Source of the DNA: Chryseosolibacter histidinae | GTDB lineage: Bacteria; Bacteroidota; Bacteroidia; Cytophagales; Cyclobacteriaceae | Direction: 5' to 3' | Length of the DNA: 64,000 nucleotides | Assembly: GCF_018598225.1 (NCBI RefSeq) | Contig: NZ_JAHESF010000006.1 | Location: forward strand, 202,635 to 266,634 | Shown: one piece after another, positions 43,591 through 53,186 of the stretch | How positions within the stretch are numbered: position 1 is the first letter of the stretch | How the letters are laid out: each line of letters opens with the position of its first letter | Position numbers and translations under genes: made by a program | The notes under the pieces: generated by a model | What the model was told of the DNA's origin: nothing | Databases searched by the model: none | The model's input: the letters and a program-made list of their open reading frames with translations, nothing else

Positions 43591-45504
43591 TTAAGCTACA
43601 GCATCTTCAGGCTGCTCTTCCAGGGCAATCTTATCATCGGCCCCTTTTTCAACTTTATCCAACTCGATCCGCAGGTTATCGATGATGAACTCCTGGCGGT
43701 CAGGGGTGTTCTTGCCCATATAAAATTCCATGATCTGCTGCAGGTTGGTATCGTGCAGCAGCACGGGTTGAAGCCTGATATCTTCACCGATGAATTCGCC
43801 GAACTCGTCGGGTGAGATCTCTCCGAGACCTTTGAAGCGTGTGATCTCCACTTTGCCGCCTAACTTCTGCATGGCGTTCTGCTTCTCTTCTTCACTGTAG
43901 CAATAAATGGTTTCCTTCTTGTTGCGTACGCGGAAAAGCGGCGTCTCCAAAATGAACACGTGGCCCGCCTTTACCAGGTCGGGAAAGAACTGCAGGAAAA
44001 AGGTCATGAGCAGCAACCGGATGTGCATGCCGTCAACGTCTGCATCGGTGGCGATGATCACCTGGTTATAACGCAGGCCATCGAGGCCGTCTTCGATGTT
44101 CAGGGCGTGCTGCAGCAGGTTGAACTCTTCGTTCTCATAAACCACTTTTTTGGTAAGCCCGTAACAGTTGAGCGGCTTACCACGGAGGCTGAACACCGCC
44201 TGAGTCTCTACACTACGCGACTTGGTGATGGAACCACTGGCCGAGTCTCCCTCAGTGATGAAGATCTGGCTGTTGGCGCCTTTTTCGTTCTTATCGTCGA
44301 AATGGAACCGGCAATCCCGCAGCTTGCGGTTGTGTAGATTGGCTTTTTTGGCGCGTTCGTTCGCCAGCTTTTTGATACCGGCGATCTCCTTGCGCTCACG
44401 TTCAGACTGGGTGATACGTTTGAGCAGGGCATCGGCGGTAATCGGATTTTTATGAAGGTAGATCTCGAGCTCTTTCGCTACAAAGTCGCCCACGTAGTTC
44501 TTAACGAGCGCGCCTTCGGGTGCCATGTTGAGCGACCCAAGCTTGGTCTTGGTCTGTGATTCGAATACAGGCTCCTGGACCCGTACGGCGATGGCGCCGA
44601 TGATGCTGGCGCGGATATCGGCTGCATCGAAGTCTTTCTTGTAGAAATCACGAACCCCGCGAACCACGCCTTCCCGGAAGGCGGCGAGGTGTGTTCCACC
44701 CTGTGTTGTATTCTGGCCGTTGACGAACGAATAGTATTCTTCGCCATACTGGTTGCCGTGGGTGAGCGCTACTTCGATGTCGTTGCCCTTGAAGTGGATG
44801 ATGGGATAACGAAGGTCATCGGCGTTGCTCTTCTGCCGGAGCAGGTCGAGCAGGCCGTCTTTCGAGTAGAACTTGTTGTTGTTATAGTTGATGGTGAGGC
44901 CCGCGTTGAGAAAGGCATAGTTCCACATCAGGTCGTCCAGGTATTCCGGGATGAAGTGATAGTGTTTGAACATGGTCTCATCCGGCTCGAACTCCACCAG
45001 GGTGCCGTTCTTCTCGTCTGTTTTACCCTGGCGCGGATCGTTGACCAGCACACCTTTTTTGAACTCGGCAAGCTTGGTCTGCCCATCGCGGAAAGCCTGC
45101 ACCTTGAAATAGTTCGACAGCGCATTCACCGCTTTGGTACCCACACCGTTCAAGCCCACGGATTTCTGGAAGGCACCCGAATCGTACTTGGCACCGGTAT
45201 TGATCTTGGACACAACATCCACCACTTTACCGAGCGGGATGCCGCGGCCGTAATCGCGCACGATCACTTTCGATTCGGTGATGGTGACATCGATCACTTT
45301 TCCATACCCCATCATGTGCTCATCGATACAGTTATCGACGACCTCTTTCACAAGGACGTAGATCCCATCGTCTTTGGACGAGCCGTCGCCGAGCTTACCG
45401 ATGTACATACCGGGGCGCAAACGAATATGCTCGCGCCAGTCGAGCGACTTGATGCTTGATTCATCATAACCGATAGCAGGTGCCGATGCAGCAGATTTTG
45501 CCAT
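43591..45504 (-). CDS. parE: DNA topoisomerase IV subunit B
   Basis: ATPase subunit of 637 aa. GHKL ATP site: [34 protein letters not shown]. Transducer domain in the middle; TOPRIM domain with [11 protein letters not shown] and [15 protein letters not shown] (Mg-binding acidic residues), then [15 protein letters not shown]. Length is that of the short ParE/GyrB type without an insert. First gene of the operon; parC follows. Upstream 190 bp (45505-45694) contains only AT-rich sequence without an evident promoter consensus. Confidence 0.95.
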   Translation of the reverse strand: MAKSAASAPAIGYDESSIKSLDWREHIRLRPGMYIGKLGDGSSKDDGIYVLVKEVVDNCIDEHMMGYGKVIDVTITESKVIVRDYGRGIPLGKVVDVVSKINTGAKYDSGAFQKSVGLNGVGTKAVNALSNYFKVQAFRDGQTKLAEFKKGVLVNDPRQGKTDEKNGTLVEFEPDETMFKHYHFIPEYLDDLMWNYAFLNAGLTINYNNNKFYSKDGLLDLLRQKSNADDLRYPIIHFKGNDIEVALTHGNQYGEEYYSFVNGQNTTQGGTHLAAFREGVVRGVRDFYKKDFDAADIRASIIGAIAVRVQEPVFESQTKTKLGSLNMAPEGALVKNYVGDFVAKELEIYLHKNPITADALLKRITQSERERKEIAGIKKLANERAKKANLHNRKLRDCRFHFDDKNEKGANSQIFITEGDSASGSITKSRSVETQAVFSLRGKPLNCYGLTKKVVYENEEFNLLQHALNIEDGLDGLRYNQVIIATDADVDGMHIRLLLMTFFLQFFPDLVKAGHVFILETPLFRVRNKKETIYCYSEEEKQNAMQKLGGKVEITRFKGLGEISPDEFGEFIGEDIRLQPVLLHDTNLQQIMEFYMGKNTPDRQEFIIDNLRIELDKVEKGADDKIALEEQPEDAVA

Positions 45505-45694
45505 ACGCTTACAGGATTGAATTAATTAAGACAAACAGTTCAAAAAATCAATTAAGAGCTTAAAAAGTGCGAATTAACACTAATAAAACGATTTTTAATG
45601 TCATCCCAAGGGACCGCCCGCTTCCCCGCACTATAAAGTCACCTTACCTATCCATTCATAACTTACTGATTTACAAACCTTAGACGGATAACGA

Positions 45695-46135
45695 TCAAAC
45701 CGACTGTTTAAGAAAAAATTTTTGATACAATGCATATACCGGCCAGGCCGCGGCCCAAATTACGATCAGGGTAACGCTTCCATAAATAACAAAGCCGATG
45801 CGGGCGTAGTCAAATTTTTCGGCGCTGTTATATAACCCGATGAGGCTGAGCGCGATAATGAAGAATACGTTAATGGTAATAACGAGGCCGTGAAACCACA
45901 TTCGGAAGGCTTCCGCGCTGCCGTACATGCTTTTAATGACGTATACCAGCACGTTAACGGTGATGGAAATGGCCAGCATTACATAAAACAGCACATCGCG
46001 GTTCATGGAGATCTGTCCGCTGCTTTCTTCCTGGATCACCATGTTCTCCTGCCAGCCGGCATATCCATACAACAATGTGGCAAATAATGCCAGGACGGAA
46101 ACAAACCATACCACCCTGAAAAGTTTTAACAGCAT
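45695..46135 (-). CDS. Small four-helix membrane protein
   Basis: A 146-aa inner-membrane protein with four predicted helices: LFRVVWFVSVLALFATLLYG, DVLFYVMLAISITVNVLVYV, FHGLVITINVFFIIALSLIG and IGFVIYGSVTLIVIWAAAWP. ATG 46135 starts directly at the first helix; a longer frame adds an unsupported 27-residue extension. No family recognised. It is divergent from the hydroxylase gene with only 37 bp between starts, so the two may share a regulatory region. Confidence 0.78.
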   Translation of the reverse strand: MLLKLFRVVWFVSVLALFATLLYGYAGWQENMVIQEESSGQISMNRDVLFYVMLAISITVNVLVYVIKSMYGSAEAFRMWFHGLVITINVFFIIALSLIGLYNSAEKFDYARIGFVIYGSVTLIVIWAAAWPVYALYQKFFLKQSV

Positions 46136-46143
46136 TTGTTTAT

Positions 46144-46151
46144 TAAATTTG
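46144..46151 (+). promoter_or_regulatory. -7 box TAAATTTG of the hydroxylase gene
   Basis: Exact TAnnTTTG, 21 bp before the GTG at 46173. Supports that start over longer upstream frames. -33 box not clear. Confidence 0.6.
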
Positions 46152-46172
46152 GTGCAAATAAACGGAAAACTT

Positions 46173-47423
46173 GTGAACCTGAACCCGATTGTTCTTTCCA
46201 TTCCGATTTTTTTCACGCTGATCGGAATAGAGCTGCTGGTGGAGCGCTTTACAAACCAGAAGCTTTACCGGTTGCCGGATGCCATTGCCAACCTGAGCTG
46301 TGGTATAACCTCGCAATTATCGGGATTGTTCCTCAAACTATTTGCGGTGGGCGTCTATCAATACCTGTTCGAACACTTTGCGTTTATGACTTGGGAGCGG
46401 AACTGGCTCTACTTTGTGGTGCTGATACTGCTCGTGGACCTCGCCTACTACTGGGCGCACCGCATGAGCCATGAAGTGAACCTCTTCTGGGGCGGTCACG
46501 TGGTGCATCATCAGAGTGAAGACTACAATCTTTCTGTGGCGCTGCGTCAAAGCTCGCTGCAGGTGATCTGGACGTTCGGCTTCAGCCTGCCCATTGCGTT
46601 CCTCGGCTTTGAGACCGGCGACTTTGTACTGATCTCCGCTTTCAATACTTTATACCAGTTCTGGATCCACACCGAGACCATCAAAAAGCTTCCGCGCTGG
46701 ATCGAGTTCATCTTCAACACGCCTTCCCATCACCGTGTTCACCATGGCAGGGATCCCAAATACATCGACAAAAACCACGCAGGGTCACTGATCATCTGGG
46801 ACAGGATGTTCGGCACTTTCCAGGAAGAGGAAGAAAAGCCGACCTACGGCATCACCAAACCCATCAACAGCTGGAACGCGGTATGGGCCAACATGAGCCA
46901 CTATGCGGACATGAGCAACGATCTCAAACGGATCCCTTCGTGGTATGACCGCTTCAGATACCTGTTCAAAAAACCGGGATGGTTGCCGGAGTCACTGGGT
47001 GGCTACCGTGCGGCGCCGGTGGTGGATAAATCGACCTACCGGAAATACGAGACACCTTCTCCCCTGTCGCTCAACCTGTACGTGCTCTTTCAATACGTGC
47101 TTTGCCTGGCGGGCACTTCACTTTTCCTGTTCAGCCAGAAGACTCCTGAAGGTCTTGACCGGTTCTCTTTACAGGAAAACATTTTTATCACGGTGCTCAT
47201 CTCCATCGTGGTGGTGAACTGCGGCGTACTTTTCGAGCAGCGCGCCTGGGTAAAATGGGCGGAATGGATCCGGATCGTCCTCTATCCTGCCATGCTCAGC
47301 CTGTTCACCTACGCCTATGGATGGCCGTTGTGGCTGCACGCACTTTCATTCTCTTATTTTATCATATCCTTTACCTGGTTTTATTCTCTTCAGAAACAAC
47401 ATGCTCAGATCCAAGTGGCTTAA
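46173..47423 (+). CDS. Fatty acid hydroxylase / sterol desaturase superfamily protein
   Basis: A 416-aa membrane di-iron enzyme. The three His clusters are HRMSHEVNLFWGGHVVHHQ (HxxxH and HxxHH) and SHHRVHHGRDPKYIDKNH. About 8-9 helices overall, with a long hydrophobic C-terminal half (ILISIVVVNCGVLFEQ). GTG 46173 is preferred because it is 21 bp after an exact -7 box; an upstream ATG frame overlaps the divergent gene. Superfamily members hydroxylate fatty acids or cleave alkylglycerols; the closest eukaryotic parallel is alkylglycerol monooxygenase, but the substrate is not known here. Overlaps the following lipoprotein gene by 23 nt. Confidence 0.9.
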   Translation: MNLNPIVLSIPIFFTLIGIELLVERFTNQKLYRLPDAIANLSCGITSQLSGLFLKLFAVGVYQYLFEHFAFMTWERNWLYFVVLILLVDLAYYWAHRMSHEVNLFWGGHVVHHQSEDYNLSVALRQSSLQVIWTFGFSLPIAFLGFETGDFVLISAFNTLYQFWIHTETIKKLPRWIEFIFNTPSHHRVHHGRDPKYIDKNHAGSLIIWDRMFGTFQEEEEKPTYGITKPINSWNAVWANMSHYADMSNDLKRIPSWYDRFRYLFKKPGWLPESLGGYRAAPVVDKSTYRKYETPSPLSLNLYVLFQYVLCLAGTSLFLFSQKTPEGLDRFSLQENIFITVLISIVVVNCGVLFEQRAWVKWAEWIRIVLYPAMLSLFTYAYGWPLWLHALSFSYFIISFTWFYSLQKQHAQIQVA

Positions 47424-47772
47424 CCTGGCAGCGATCGCCTTTTTTACATTCTCCTGTGGCAAATCATTACCCGAGCTTGAAGGCATAGATCCGCAGGCAT
47501 GGAAAGACGACCGCAACGGCTGTACGCGCAAACGTGAGTCGATGGCCGATGCCATCAAAAGGGAAAAGAACAAGCTGTTGGCGCTGAACGAGATGGAAGT
47601 GATCAAAGTGCTTGGAAGACCTGACCGCAACGAGCTGTTCAAACGCAACCAGAAGTTCTACTACTACTTTTTGGAACCAGCCGATGAGTGTGCTGAACAC
47701 GGCGAGGCTCCGAAAAAGCTTTCGATTAGATTTAATGCGATGGGGCTGGCGAAAGAGGTCGTTGTGGAATAG
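47401..47772 (+). CDS. BamE/SmpA-like small lipoprotein
   Basis: A 123-aa lipoprotein with signal WLNLAAIAFFTFSC (lipobox Cys18). The centre EMEVIKVLGRPDRNELFKRN and FYYYFLEPADEC have the pattern of the SmpA/OmlA/BamE fold (beta strand with VLGxPxxxE). Two further cysteines (NGCTRK, DECAEH) may pair. BamE is a component of the outer-membrane assembly machine, but short paralogues also exist with unknown roles. Translationally coupled to the hydroxylase gene (23-nt overlap), so envelope lipid context is plausible. ATG 47401 is the lipoprotein start. Confidence 0.8.
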   Translation: MLRSKWLNLAAIAFFTFSCGKSLPELEGIDPQAWKDDRNGCTRKRESMADAIKREKNKLLALNEMEVIKVLGRPDRNELFKRNQKFYYYFLEPADECAEHGEAPKKLSIRFNAMGLAKEVVVE

Positions 47773-47785
47773 AAGATAGAGTCCA

Positions 47786-47910
47786 GATACGAGGTACGAA
47801 GTACGAGGTACGGAAGCATTGATCGCAGATGGGTGCTTTGAATTTTAGATCGTACCTCGTCCCTCGTATTTCGTACCTCAATCTACCTCGTATTTCATAC
47901 TTTGTATTTC
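47786..47910. repeat. GTACGA palindromic repeat, copy 7 (long)
   Basis: Left arm ATACGAGGTACGAAGTACGA, core GATCGCAGATGGGTGC, right arm CGTACCTCGTCCCTCGTATT extending to an extra unit CCTCGTATTTCATACTTTG. The extra unit contributes the TTTG -33 box of the next promoter. Confidence 0.82.
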
Positions 47911-47929
47911 CCGCCTTCTTTTATCTTTG
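47901..47929 (+). promoter_or_regulatory. Promoter of hbd: TTTG-N17-TATCTTTG
   Basis: -33 box TTTG (47901-47904) lies in the end of a palindromic repeat; -7 box TATCTTTG (47922-47929), exact TAnnTTTG, 20 bp before the ATG. Confidence 0.7.
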
Positions 47930-47949
47930 CTGCACACTAAACGACCTCT

Positions 47950-48840
47950 ATGAAGAATATCGCAGTAATCGGTGCGGGCACTATGGGGAATGGTATCGCT
48001 CATGTGTTTGCACAAACTTCGTATAAAGTTAATCTCATTGATGTTTCTGCCGAGGCGCTGAAGAAGGCGATGGCCACCATTGAAAAGAACCTGGACCGGC
48101 AGCTGGCCAAGCAGGCCATTACAGAAGACGTGAAGCAAGCTGCGCTGCGGAACATTACCACTTACAGCGATGTGAAGGCCGGCGTGAATGGCGTTGACCT
48201 GGTGGTGGAAGCCGCTACCGAGAACGTTGACCTGAAGCTGAAGATCTTCAAAGACCTCGACGAAGCGTGCGCACCAGACGTGATCCTGGCCACCAACACA
48301 TCGTCCATTTCCATTACCAAGATCGCATCCGTTACAAAACGTCCTGAGAAAGTGATCGGGATGCATTTTATGAACCCTGTACCGGTGATGAAGCTCGTAG
48401 AAGTGATCAGGGGTTACAGCACTAACGATACGGTGACCAACAAGATCATGCACCTGTCGAAGGACCTGGGCAAGATCCCTGTGGAAGTGAATGACTATCC
48501 CGGCTTTATCGCCAACCGCATTCTTATGCCCATGATCAACGAAGCGATCTATTCATTGTACGAAGGTGTAGCCGGTGTTGAAGAGATCGACACGGTGATG
48601 AAGCTGGGCATGGCCCATCCGATGGGTCCGCTTCAGCTTGCGGATTTTATCGGGCTCGATGTATGCCTTTCCATTCTCAATGTACTGCACCAGGGCTTTG
48701 GCAATCCCAAGTACGCGCCCTGTCCCCTGCTGGTGAACATGGTGCAAGCCGGGCACAAAGGTGTGAAATCCGGCAATGGGTTTTATGTCTACTCTGCAGG
48801 CAGTAAAGACCTGGTAGTGGCGGAGCGGTTCAGGAGATAA
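47950..48840 (+). CDS. hbd: 3-hydroxybutyryl-CoA / 3-hydroxyacyl-CoA dehydrogenase
   Basis: A 296-aa NAD-dependent enzyme that interconverts L-3-hydroxyacyl-CoA and 3-oxoacyl-CoA. Rossmann motif GAGTMGNGIAHVFA (~7-20); catalytic His in MHFMNPVPVMKLVEV; NDYPGFIANRILMPMINEA at the domain junction; C-terminal domain GLDVCLSILNVLHQGFG and KSGNGFYVY. Length fits single-function HBD (PaaH-like), with no enoyl-CoA hydratase fusion. No thiolase or crotonase gene is adjacent. Likely fatty-acid or phenylacetate-type beta-oxidation; exact pathway is unclear. Promoter at 47901. Confidence 0.94.
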   Translation: MKNIAVIGAGTMGNGIAHVFAQTSYKVNLIDVSAEALKKAMATIEKNLDRQLAKQAITEDVKQAALRNITTYSDVKAGVNGVDLVVEAATENVDLKLKIFKDLDEACAPDVILATNTSSISITKIASVTKRPEKVIGMHFMNPVPVMKLVEVIRGYSTNDTVTNKIMHLSKDLGKIPVEVNDYPGFIANRILMPMINEAIYSLYEGVAGVEEIDTVMKLGMAHPMGPLQLADFIGLDVCLSILNVLHQGFGNPKYAPCPLLVNMVQAGHKGVKSGNGFYVYSAGSKDLVVAERFRR

Positions 48841-48847
48841 ATGCATG

Positions 48848-48910
48848 TCCCGCGGATCACGCTGATACGCAGATCAACTTTTAAATTCTATTTGCGGTTA
48901 TCTGCGGGAA
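48848..48910. repeat. CGCAGATT/CTGCGGGA repeat
   Basis: Arms CCCGCGGATCACGCTGATAC and GCGGTTATCTGCGGGAAC. It lies between the convergent hbd and T9SS gene ends. Confidence 0.75.
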
Positions 48911-48937
48911 CCTTTACGCTCTGCTTCGAGTAACCTT

Positions 48938-51211
48938 CTACTTCACTGCGATCTTTTTCACTTTGAGCTGACGCGACGACACTACCCTAACGAGATAGAT
49001 GCCAGGGCTAAATTCTGACGTGTTCAGCTCATGAGTTCTTTCATGGCCAAGCTCATTTTCATCAAGGATCTTGCTGAGCATGACCTGCCCTTGCACATTG
49101 CTGACCGTCACGCCGATCGGCCCTGCCATTTCATGTGAGAACGTCAAGGTCAATTTATCTTGCGCCGGATTGGGATGAGCTGAAAACTGATCATCTTCAG
49201 CATACGCTGCTACGGCTGTCACAATTTCTTCTTCCGGCACGCCGACCTCTTCTTTCTCGATTTTGACAATAATCTGGGCAGCTTCATCGGGCATCGCTAC
49301 ACCATTGGACGCGTTCCATACAATTCTGTCCTCCCCTTCGTAGCCTGGATCGGGAACATATTTCAATTTATCCAATACGCTTCTCGAGAGCTGGACTGGA
49401 GCGGTGATTTTGGCACCACCTGGCAGTGTCAGGTAGCCATGCTGTGGCAATTCAATGATCGATAACCTGATCAGCTGGCCGGGACCTTCAAAGGCGCTGG
49501 TAAAATCTTCCCTGGAAAAGAACAGTGGCGTATCTGACTCTATGGTCCGGGAAATATCGTTCACCCTGCTTTCTTCCGCCACCGTGTCGATGATGAACAG
49601 GGTCCGTCCCATGGTTATATACCATTTATCGTTGGCCCAAAAGGCCTTTCCCTGCGACGAGCAAATCTCTTTCGAATTGCCTTGTTTATCAGACAGGTAC
49701 CGTCTGAACCGGTACTCGGAATCGTTGATCCAGCCAGTCTTCGTATTGCCATTGATAGTGATGACATCTCCTGAAGGATTCAGGAGCTCAAGCGTACTGC
49801 TGGTACCATAAAAAGTAACCTGATGACTTTCACCTGAAGGCTGTCGGACCCAAATCTGGTTCTGGCCGAGACTACCGGGGTATCCATAGGCAATGTACCC
49901 ATTGTTGACCTGTTTAGAAAGACGATCGCGTAATTCGTAGCCTCTCAGGAGCGTTTCGCTGGTACCATCATGCATGGCAACGGCAGACTTGATATCAATG
50001 CCGCAACAGGGCTCGATTTTTTCGTAAAAAATCTTCCCATCACTACTAATCAACGGAGATTCGTTCTTCAGTAAAACCGGACTATCATTGGTGAGCCTGG
50101 TATGAACACCGTTTTTATATACATAAACGTTATTACTTAATGTATAAGTAATTGTGCCATCTGGCGCAACATCTGCCAATGATACCCCCTTGTCACTAAC
50201 GACTTGTGTAAGTCCGTCGGAAAATTTACGCAAGTACAAGTAATTACGATCGATCCACACGGCGTAATCTCCGTTGATCTTCACATTTTGGACGTTTCTA
50301 TCGCCGGGTGTAAGCTGGTTTACCATAGTGCCATTCCATGCATACAACCCTTTGGTCAGATAAGGTCCCCAGGAATTCATAAAAAGAAGCCCTTCGGACG
50401 TCAGCATTAAACTGGAAGATCTGATATCATTGTCGACAGGAACAGTTACGGTTGCAGACGACTGCAAATCATATATTTCAGGTTTATGTATGCCATCGAT
50501 CAGCCGCGTGTATGCTATGTTATTGCCATCAAAATCCGAGATCAGGGCGTCTACAGAAGCCACCTCCTTCAAGTAAGGACTCGATTCAATGTAGATTCTT
50601 CTGGAGGCCGTGACCGCCTGATACTGGTCGGTGGCAGTTACCACCAGGTCCATCGTAAAACCATCAAGGTCTGAAAGGTCTATATCTGCATCTATCTGAC
50701 CCGGTGCGTGGCTCACAAAATCAAATCCTCCTAACGAGTTCCTCTGCTTCGCCATCAGGCTGATGGTACAGGGCGTTCCGTTTTCTTCTCTGCATTTCGC
50801 TTTTACTCTTACCTCAGACCTTGCGGTACTTTCATCTAAAGGTCCCTCCCATTCAATAATCGGCGGCGTATCGTAAATAAATGGCCAGTCTTTTGAAACA
50901 GCATAATTGGTGATGTCTGTTGCTGTTATCGTCATGGTATGCGTACCCTGTTGCAGTGCTGTCAAAGGCAGCGTTCCTCCAAAAACATTTCGCTGATCGG
51001 TGAGCGTCAAGGAGACCTGGGTCGTGCCGACTTTGGCAATAACTGCAGCAATTTCAAGTTGTGAGCTTACTTCTACCAGGACCGCCAGATTATGGCCTTT
51101 GGATAACCCAAGCGTGCTGGGTTTTATGACCTCGATCTTAATGTTCTGAGCATTGCTGGTCGCCACAATGGCACTGCACAGGACGAAGAGGGCTGTTAAT
51201 GACTTCATCAT
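48938..51211 (-). CDS. T9SS-secreted beta-propeller protein
   Basis: A 757-aa secreted protein: signal peptide MMKSLTALFVLCSAIVATSNAQ. Residues ~25-215: Ig-like domains (IIEWEGPLDESTARSEVRVK). Residues ~220-560: TolB-like propeller repeats alternating W/Y-rich strands (NNIAYTRLIDG, NGDYAVWIDRNYLYLRKFSD). Residues ~570-665 a cadherin-like domain (VPDPGYEGEDRIVWNASNG). The last ~75 residues are a type A T9SS sorting domain (AHPNPAQDKLTLTF, GIYLVRVVSSRQLKVKKI). Secreted through the outer membrane and attached to the cell surface, or released. Ligand unknown. Confidence 0.88.
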   Translation of the reverse strand: MMKSLTALFVLCSAIVATSNAQNIKIEVIKPSTLGLSKGHNLAVLVEVSSQLEIAAVIAKVGTTQVSLTLTDQRNVFGGTLPLTALQQGTHTMTITATDITNYAVSKDWPFIYDTPPIIEWEGPLDESTARSEVRVKAKCREENGTPCTISLMAKQRNSLGGFDFVSHAPGQIDADIDLSDLDGFTMDLVVTATDQYQAVTASRRIYIESSPYLKEVASVDALISDFDGNNIAYTRLIDGIHKPEIYDLQSSATVTVPVDNDIRSSSLMLTSEGLLFMNSWGPYLTKGLYAWNGTMVNQLTPGDRNVQNVKINGDYAVWIDRNYLYLRKFSDGLTQVVSDKGVSLADVAPDGTITYTLSNNVYVYKNGVHTRLTNDSPVLLKNESPLISSDGKIFYEKIEPCCGIDIKSAVAMHDGTSETLLRGYELRDRLSKQVNNGYIAYGYPGSLGQNQIWVRQPSGESHQVTFYGTSSTLELLNPSGDVITINGNTKTGWINDSEYRFRRYLSDKQGNSKEICSSQGKAFWANDKWYITMGRTLFIIDTVAEESRVNDISRTIESDTPLFFSREDFTSAFEGPGQLIRLSIIELPQHGYLTLPGGAKITAPVQLSRSVLDKLKYVPDPGYEGEDRIVWNASNGVAMPDEAAQIIVKIEKEEVGVPEEEIVTAVAAYAEDDQFSAHPNPAQDKLTLTFSHEMAGPIGVTVSNVQGQVMLSKILDENELGHERTHELNTSEFSPGIYLVRVVSSRQLKVKKIAVK

Positions 51212-51494
51212 AGGCTATTTATTTAGCAGATCGGCGTGATTTTCAAGAAAAAACTCCCGTCGGCTTCTTACAACCTGCGACGGAAGATCAGCTGCACAAG
51301 GTAAACCGTTAGGGCTCGGTCCGGAATACAACCCTTGCGCTATTCTACAACGGAATATGAATCTATAACGAATTTGTGTTATTTCAAAATAGTCTACCCG
51401 CAAATGCCCCTGAGATTTGCGTGCAAAAATGAAAGCAGGTGAGTGCGTATCGGCATCATGGTGTTAAACGGTTACAAAGTGGTTTGGAATGCAT

Positions 51495-51528
51495 GTCCTG
51501 CGGATCACGCTGATTTACGCAGATCAAA
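51495..51528. repeat. CGCAGATT/CTGCGG repeat, half copy
   Basis: CCTGCGGATCACGCTGATTT followed by ACGCAGATC; flanks the antitoxin remnant on its 5' side. Confidence 0.75.
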
Positions 51529-51537
51529 TCCTAAACA

Positions 51538-51693
51538 ATGACTTTAAAGAAGTGCAATTCTAATAAACGAGACGAAGCGGATGAAGCTTTAACTACTTCA
51601 ATAAAGATAGGCTTGGATCAGTCAAAAAAAGGAAAAGTAAGGCCTCACCAAGACGTAATGTCTTGAAATGCGTGCTCATTACAAACGCAGCGT
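51538..51693 (+). pseudogene. Frameshifted antitoxin remnant
   Basis: An ATG at 51538 opens 42 codons ending in the GLDQSKKGKVRPHQDVMS segment, typical of C-terminal halves of small antitoxins of ParE/RelE-type systems (pattern GLxxxxxGxxxPHxxVM). Skipping one base at the TGA (51664-51666) continues EMRAHYKRS in frame, the natural extension of such a protein. No cognate toxin ORF follows; the next 60 bp are repeat DNA. I read it as a decayed toxin-antitoxin unit. Confidence 0.5.
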
Positions 51694-51702
51694 CCATAAT
51701 TC

Positions 51703-51746
51703 CTCAAGGCGGATTAATCCGCGTCGATCAGCGTAATCTGCGGGAC
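51703..51746. repeat. CTGCGGGA/CGCGTCGATCAGCG repeat
   Basis: GGCGGATTAATCCGCG then GATCAGCGTAATCTGCGGGA, ending 3 bp before the mscL stop codon. Confidence 0.75.
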
Positions 51747-51748
51747 CT

Positions 51749-52117
51749 TTACGCCCTATTCCGAAGCAAATCCCTGATCTCCGTCAGCAGCTTCACATCA
51801 GGAGGTAGATCTGCAGGGCCAACCGGCTTGGCTTCTTCTTTCTTTTTGAGGCGGTTGATGGTCTTTACGATCAGGAAGAGCACAAAGGCGATCACGATAA
51901 AATCAAGCGTTGCCGCCAGGAAAGCCCCGATTTTCACGCCGGGCCCTACCTCCATGGTACGCCAGTCACCCCCGGGCATTACCGGGTTGAGCAATGGCAT
52001 GACGATATCGTTGACCACCGAATTAACGATCTTGCCGAAGGCGGCGCCGATGATCACACCTACCGCGAGGTCGATAACGTTACCCCGCATGGCAAACTCC
52101 TTGAACTCTTTAAGCAT
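51749..52117 (-). CDS. mscL: Large-conductance mechanosensitive channel MscL
   Basis: A 122-aa homopentameric channel that opens under hypo-osmotic shock. N-terminal helix [20 protein letters not shown], pore helix TM1 [21 protein letters not shown], periplasmic loop with [14 protein letters not shown]2 [14 protein letters not shown], and the basic C-terminal helix. Length is standard. Monocistronic; its stop is 3 bp from a dispersed repeat. Confidence 0.95.
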   Translation of the reverse strand: MLKEFKEFAMRGNVIDLAVGVIIGAAFGKIVNSVVNDIVMPLLNPVMPGGDWRTMEVGPGVKIGAFLAATLDFIVIAFVLFLIVKTINRLKKKEEAKPVGPADLPPDVKLLTEIRDLLRNRA

Positions 52118-52176
52118 AACCGAAGGATTTTAGTTGGAATACTCCAATCGGTTCATAAAAGGCGTGCCTGAACAAT

Positions 52177-52256
52177 GCATTTCCCGCAGATTTCGCAGAT
52201 AAGCGCAGATGATACACAATAATAAATCCGCGTTGATCAGCGTGATCTGCGGGACA
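52177..52256. repeat. CGCAGATT/CTGCGGGA repeat, full copy
   Basis: CCCGCAGATTTCGCAGATAA, an AT-rich spacer, then CGTTGATCAGCGTGATCTGCGGGA. It ends 8 bp before the DUF3108 gene stop. Confidence 0.78.
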
Positions 52257-52263
52257 CCTGAAT

Positions 52264-53082
52264 TTACTTGGCGAGATTAAGCGGATTTCGAAGCCCGGAA
52301 TAATCCGTAAGCTCTACCCCGGCGCTGCCGATGAACATTTCGGCGTCGATCTTGACGGGAATCCTGTTCTTATCGTCGGAGAAAAAGACGGTGATGGAAT
52401 TTTCGCCATCAAAGAGCTTGTTCTTGGGCATCACAGGTTTGAACTTCAGGGTCCTTACTTTGCCCACTTTGGTTTTGGTCACATCCTTGCCCTTGTAGAT
52501 GATGCGGAGCTTGTAGAACTCATCCTCGAAAAAGCCGGAGATGACAACGGTATCATTTACCTGCAGCTTGGAGAAATTCATGGTACGCATATACAGGAAC
52601 CCGGCGATCATGTCGCGTACCTGGGCGGGGGCATCATACATCAGCGGGTCCTTGAATTTACCGGTTTTGCGGTCGGCCTCTCTTACCCTGATCTTTTTAT
52701 TCTCGTGGTCGAAATAGGTTTGTTCGTCTTTTCGATAGCGTCCTTCCCGGATGCGGCGGTAGAACATGTGTGGAACCAGCGCCGCTGTATCCACATAGGC
52801 ACCGAACTGGTCTTTTACATCTTCCACCCAGTTTACCAGGCCTACGGTTTCGGCGAAGATGTCGACCTTGTAGCAATCGCGGTTGTTAAGCTTGAAATAC
52901 TCCTCATGGATATTGGCGCTTCCGCGGCCCACGGTGAAGATCCCGTAGGTCATTTTGAATTTGAGCACCTCGCCACGGGTAAAGCTTTCGTTCTTTACAG
53001 GCGGATAAATGTCATTACGCTCGCCGGTGAAGCCCGTGAGAAGAATAAGCAGTGCCAGACCGAACAGTATGCGTTTCTTCAT
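52264..53082 (-). CDS. DUF3108 domain periplasmic protein
   Basis: A 272-aa exported protein. ATG 53082 gives the signal MKKRILFGLALLILLTGFTG; a longer frame adds nine residues only. The mature part has the DUF3108 pattern: GEVLKFKMTYGIFTVGRGSANI, NRDCYKVDIFAETVGLVNWV, then beta-rich KIRVREADRK and FDGENSITVFFSDDKNRIPVKI. Common in Bacteroidota and Proteobacteria periplasm, function unknown; lipid-binding beta-barrel-like folds have been proposed. Neighbours are mscL (downstream) and dapD (upstream), separated by repeats. Confidence 0.87.
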   Translation of the reverse strand: MKKRILFGLALLILLTGFTGERNDIYPPVKNESFTRGEVLKFKMTYGIFTVGRGSANIHEEYFKLNNRDCYKVDIFAETVGLVNWVEDVKDQFGAYVDTAALVPHMFYRRIREGRYRKDEQTYFDHENKKIRVREADRKTGKFKDPLMYDAPAQVRDMIAGFLYMRTMNFSKLQVNDTVVISGFFEDEFYKLRIIYKGKDVTKTKVGKVRTLKFKPVMPKNKLFDGENSITVFFSDDKNRIPVKIDAEMFIGSAGVELTDYSGLRNPLNLAK

Positions 53083-53186
53083 TCCCGAATAACTGACAAA
53101 TTTAATCAATCATTGTTAAGATGGTATTAAATCCAAAGCTTGTGCCAGGGAAAAGCTTCACCGGATTCGAGCAAAGCCGGTGACAC

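Larger units (their letters stand above)
51212..51748. other. Intergenic region: T9SS gene upstream region, two repeats and an antitoxin remnant
   Basis: A 537-bp stretch. 51212-51490: upstream region of the T9SS gene, no convincing ORF (a 62-codon minus frame has no protein-like features). 51495-51528 and 51703-51746: CGCAGATT/CTGCGGGA repeats. 51538-51693: frameshifted antitoxin remnant. Nothing else seen. Confidence 0.7.

Noticed and set aside
46005..46172. Upstream ATG extension of the fatty acid hydroxylase
   Set aside because: It runs through the divergent gene's coding region and lies upstream of an exact -7 box; GTG 46173 fits better.
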